Shown one piece after another: positions 4,831-5,828 of a stretch of DNA of 5,828 nucleotides (the first letter of the stretch is position 1; each line of letters starts with the position of its first letter). This DNA comes from Thermoplasmata archaeon. Lineage in GTDB: Archaea; Thermoplasmatota; Thermoplasmata; Thermoplasmatales; Thermoplasmataceae. The position numbers and the translations under genes are program-made. A model generated the notes under the pieces. It was not told the origin of the DNA and searched no databases. It saw nothing but the letters and a program-made list of their open reading frames with translations. The DNA lies in contig JAJZOM010000023.1 in NCBI GenBank assembly GCA_021811505.1, forward strand, positions 1-5,828, in the 5' to 3' direction.

Positions 4831-5761
4831 CGCGGAAAGCTTTGTCAGGGAAGCCAAGGAGGAGATACAGAACAGTCTCAAAGGCAGGGGGATCCTTGCC
4901 TGTTCCGGTGGTCAGGACAGCACGCTGCTTGCAGTCCTGTCAGGCATGTCTGCCGGGGACAGAATACTCACTGTATTCGTAGACACCGGGCTCCTGAGGA
5001 AAGGTGAAACACGGAGAGTTGAGGAAATTTTCAGGAAATATTCCATAAATTACCGCATTATAGATGCGTCTGAAAGATTTCTTAATGCTCTGGCTGGGAT
5101 TACCGACCCTGAACAGAAAAGAAAAACAATCGGCAGGACCTTTATTGAAGTATTTGAAGAGGTTGCAAAAGACTATGGTGCAGACACCCTTCTGCAGGGT
5201 ACCATTGCCCCTGACTGGATTGAAAGCGGAGGTTCAGTGAGAGACGTTATCAAAAGCCATCACAATGTAGGCGGTCTTCCAGAGAAAATGAACCTCAAGA
5301 TTCTGGAGCCTTTGAGGGATCTATACAAAGATGAAATAAGGGTTATATCGGAATTCCTGGGACTTCCAAACGACATACAGCCCTTCCCCGGGCCAGGACT
5401 GGCCGTAAGGATTATTGGGGAAATAACGAAGGAGAAAATCAATCTTCTAAGGGAAGTAACCGATATTGTGGAAAGGAATGTAAAAACAGAATACCCGGAA
5501 AGGCAAAACGGTCCCTGGCAGTTTTTTGCAGTTCTTCTTCCAGTTAAATCTACTGGAATTCATGGCGACATGAGGTCGTATGGCCTAACTGTGGCTGTGA
5601 GGATGATAGATACCACGGACGGGATGAGCGGAACGTTTACGAAACCTTCCTGGGAGTTTCTGGAAAATCTCTCAACGGAGATCACGAACGAGATCAGGGA
5701 TGTCAATAGGGTTGTATACGACATAACCAACAAGCCTCCCGCAACTATTGAATGGGAATAA
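4823..5761 (+). CDS. guaAB: GMP synthase, ATP-pyrophosphatase subunit B
   Basis: This subunit activates XMP with ATP and accepts ammonia from a separate glutaminase subunit (GuaAA) to make GMP. The 312-residue product lacks a glutaminase domain, the archaeal two-subunit arrangement. The N-terminal pyrophosphatase domain has the PP-loop SGGQDS (28-33), a variant of the common SGGVDS, then [12 protein letters not shown] (51-62), [12 protein letters not shown] (125-136), and [11 protein letters not shown] (144-154). The linker motif [10 protein letters not shown] (187-196) leads into the C-terminal dimerisation domain, with [12 protein letters not shown] (238-249) and the terminal KPPATIEWE (304-312) that contacts XMP in characterised homologues. 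The ATG at 4823 fits the family N-terminus. The glutaminase partner gene is not in the window. It is divergent from hemL, with an inverted repeat across the start codon. No T-run terminator is visible after its TAA. Confidence 0.95.
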   Translation: MVNAESFVREAKEEIQNSLKGRGILACSGGQDSTLLAVLSGMSAGDRILTVFVDTGLLRKGETRRVEEIFRKYSINYRIIDASERFLNALAGITDPEQKRKTIGRTFIEVFEEVAKDYGADTLLQGTIAPDWIESGGSVRDVIKSHHNVGGLPEKMNLKILEPLRDLYKDEIRVISEFLGLPNDIQPFPGPGLAVRIIGEITKEKINLLREVTDIVERNVKTEYPERQNGPWQFFAVLLPVKSTGIHGDMRSYGLTVAVRMIDTTDGMSGTFTKPSWEFLENLSTEITNEIRDVNRVVYDITNKPPATIEWE

Positions 5762-5779
5762 TGAACGGGAGTTAGGTAA

Positions 5780-5787
5780 TTTAAATA
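5780..5787 (+). promoter_or_regulatory. TATA box for a gene at or beyond the right edge
   Basis: TTTAAATA, identical to the hemA and left-edge boxes, sits 18 nt after the GMP synthase stop. It predicts transcription start near 5810, so whatever lies to the right has its own promoter rather than relying on readthrough. Confidence 0.5.
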
Positions 5788-5799
5788 TACGGTCTAGCC

Positions 5800-5828
5800 A
5801 TGGGGATAAGAACCATCAAAGGGATATC
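5800..5828 (+). CDS. Possible start of a further gene (nine codons visible)
   Basis: From ATG 5800 the frame reads MGIRTIKGI and stays open to the edge. An in-frame stop at 5782 precludes a longer ATG version. Against it, the ATG lies only about 16 nt from the TATA centre, too close for the usual 26-nt spacing, and there is no Shine-Dalgarno sequence. The true start may therefore lie beyond the window, or the downstream gene may be an RNA. No function can be assigned. Confidence 0.25.

Noticed and set aside
5788..5828. Start of a tRNA gene at the right edge
   Set aside because: The visible bases do not fit the acceptor stem and D-arm pattern of a tRNA, and too little sequence is present to test it.
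1..5828. CRISPR arrays, insertion sequences or defence genes
   Set aside because: There are no spaced direct repeats, transposase-like frames or terminal inverted repeats; nearly all the sequence is accounted for by ordinary housekeeping genes.

Overview
The window looks like a chromosomal housekeeping segment of a Thermoplasmata-type archaeon, most likely Thermoplasmatales or a close relative. Several signs point there. GMP synthase is encoded as a separate ATP-pyrophosphatase subunit, which is an archaeal arrangement. Histidyl-tRNA synthetase and the two C5-pathway heme enzymes have archaeal-looking sequences. A stand-alone Lrp-type ligand-binding (RAM) domain is present. Promoters are archaeal TATA boxes, several about 26 nt ahead of a start codon, as expected for leaderless mRNAs. 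Base composition is moderate (mid-40s % G+C by eye). This placement is inference; no rRNA is present to confirm it.

Layout: (1) At positions 1-143 on the minus strand is the 5' part of a probable winged-helix DNA-binding protein that runs off the left edge. (2) After a divergent intergenic region comes hisS (261-1565, +). (3) A stand-alone RAM-domain protein follows (TTG start at 1629, +) with its own TATA box and Shine-Dalgarno site. It is trailed by a three-helix membrane protein of unknown function (1876-2190, +) and a T-run that probably terminates this pair. (4) hemA, glutamyl-tRNA reductase (2334-3521, +), has an unusually structured upstream region: a TATA box, a 10-bp palindrome and a 9-bp inverted repeat. 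(5) hemL, glutamate-1-semialdehyde aminomutase (3523-4767, -), converges on hemA with a single base between the stop codons. (6) The GMP synthase subunit B gene (4823-5761, +) is divergent from hemL across 55 bp and has a perfect 8-8-8 inverted repeat over its start codon. (7) At the right edge are another TATA box and perhaps the first codons of a further gene.

How the genes work together: hemA and hemL encode consecutive steps (glutamyl-tRNA to glutamate-1-semialdehyde to 5-aminolevulinate) of the tRNA-dependent C5 route to heme and siroheme, yet they are transcribed towards each other rather than as an operon. The other genes serve translation (hisS), purine synthesis (GMP synthase) and probably amino-acid sensing (RAM domain). 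There are no mobile elements, CRISPR arrays, rRNA or recognisable tRNA genes. I see no clearly novel multi-gene system. The points most worth a second look are regulatory: the inverted repeats upstream of hemA and at the GMP synthase start, the tail-to-tail hemA/hemL pair, and the RAM/membrane-protein pair.
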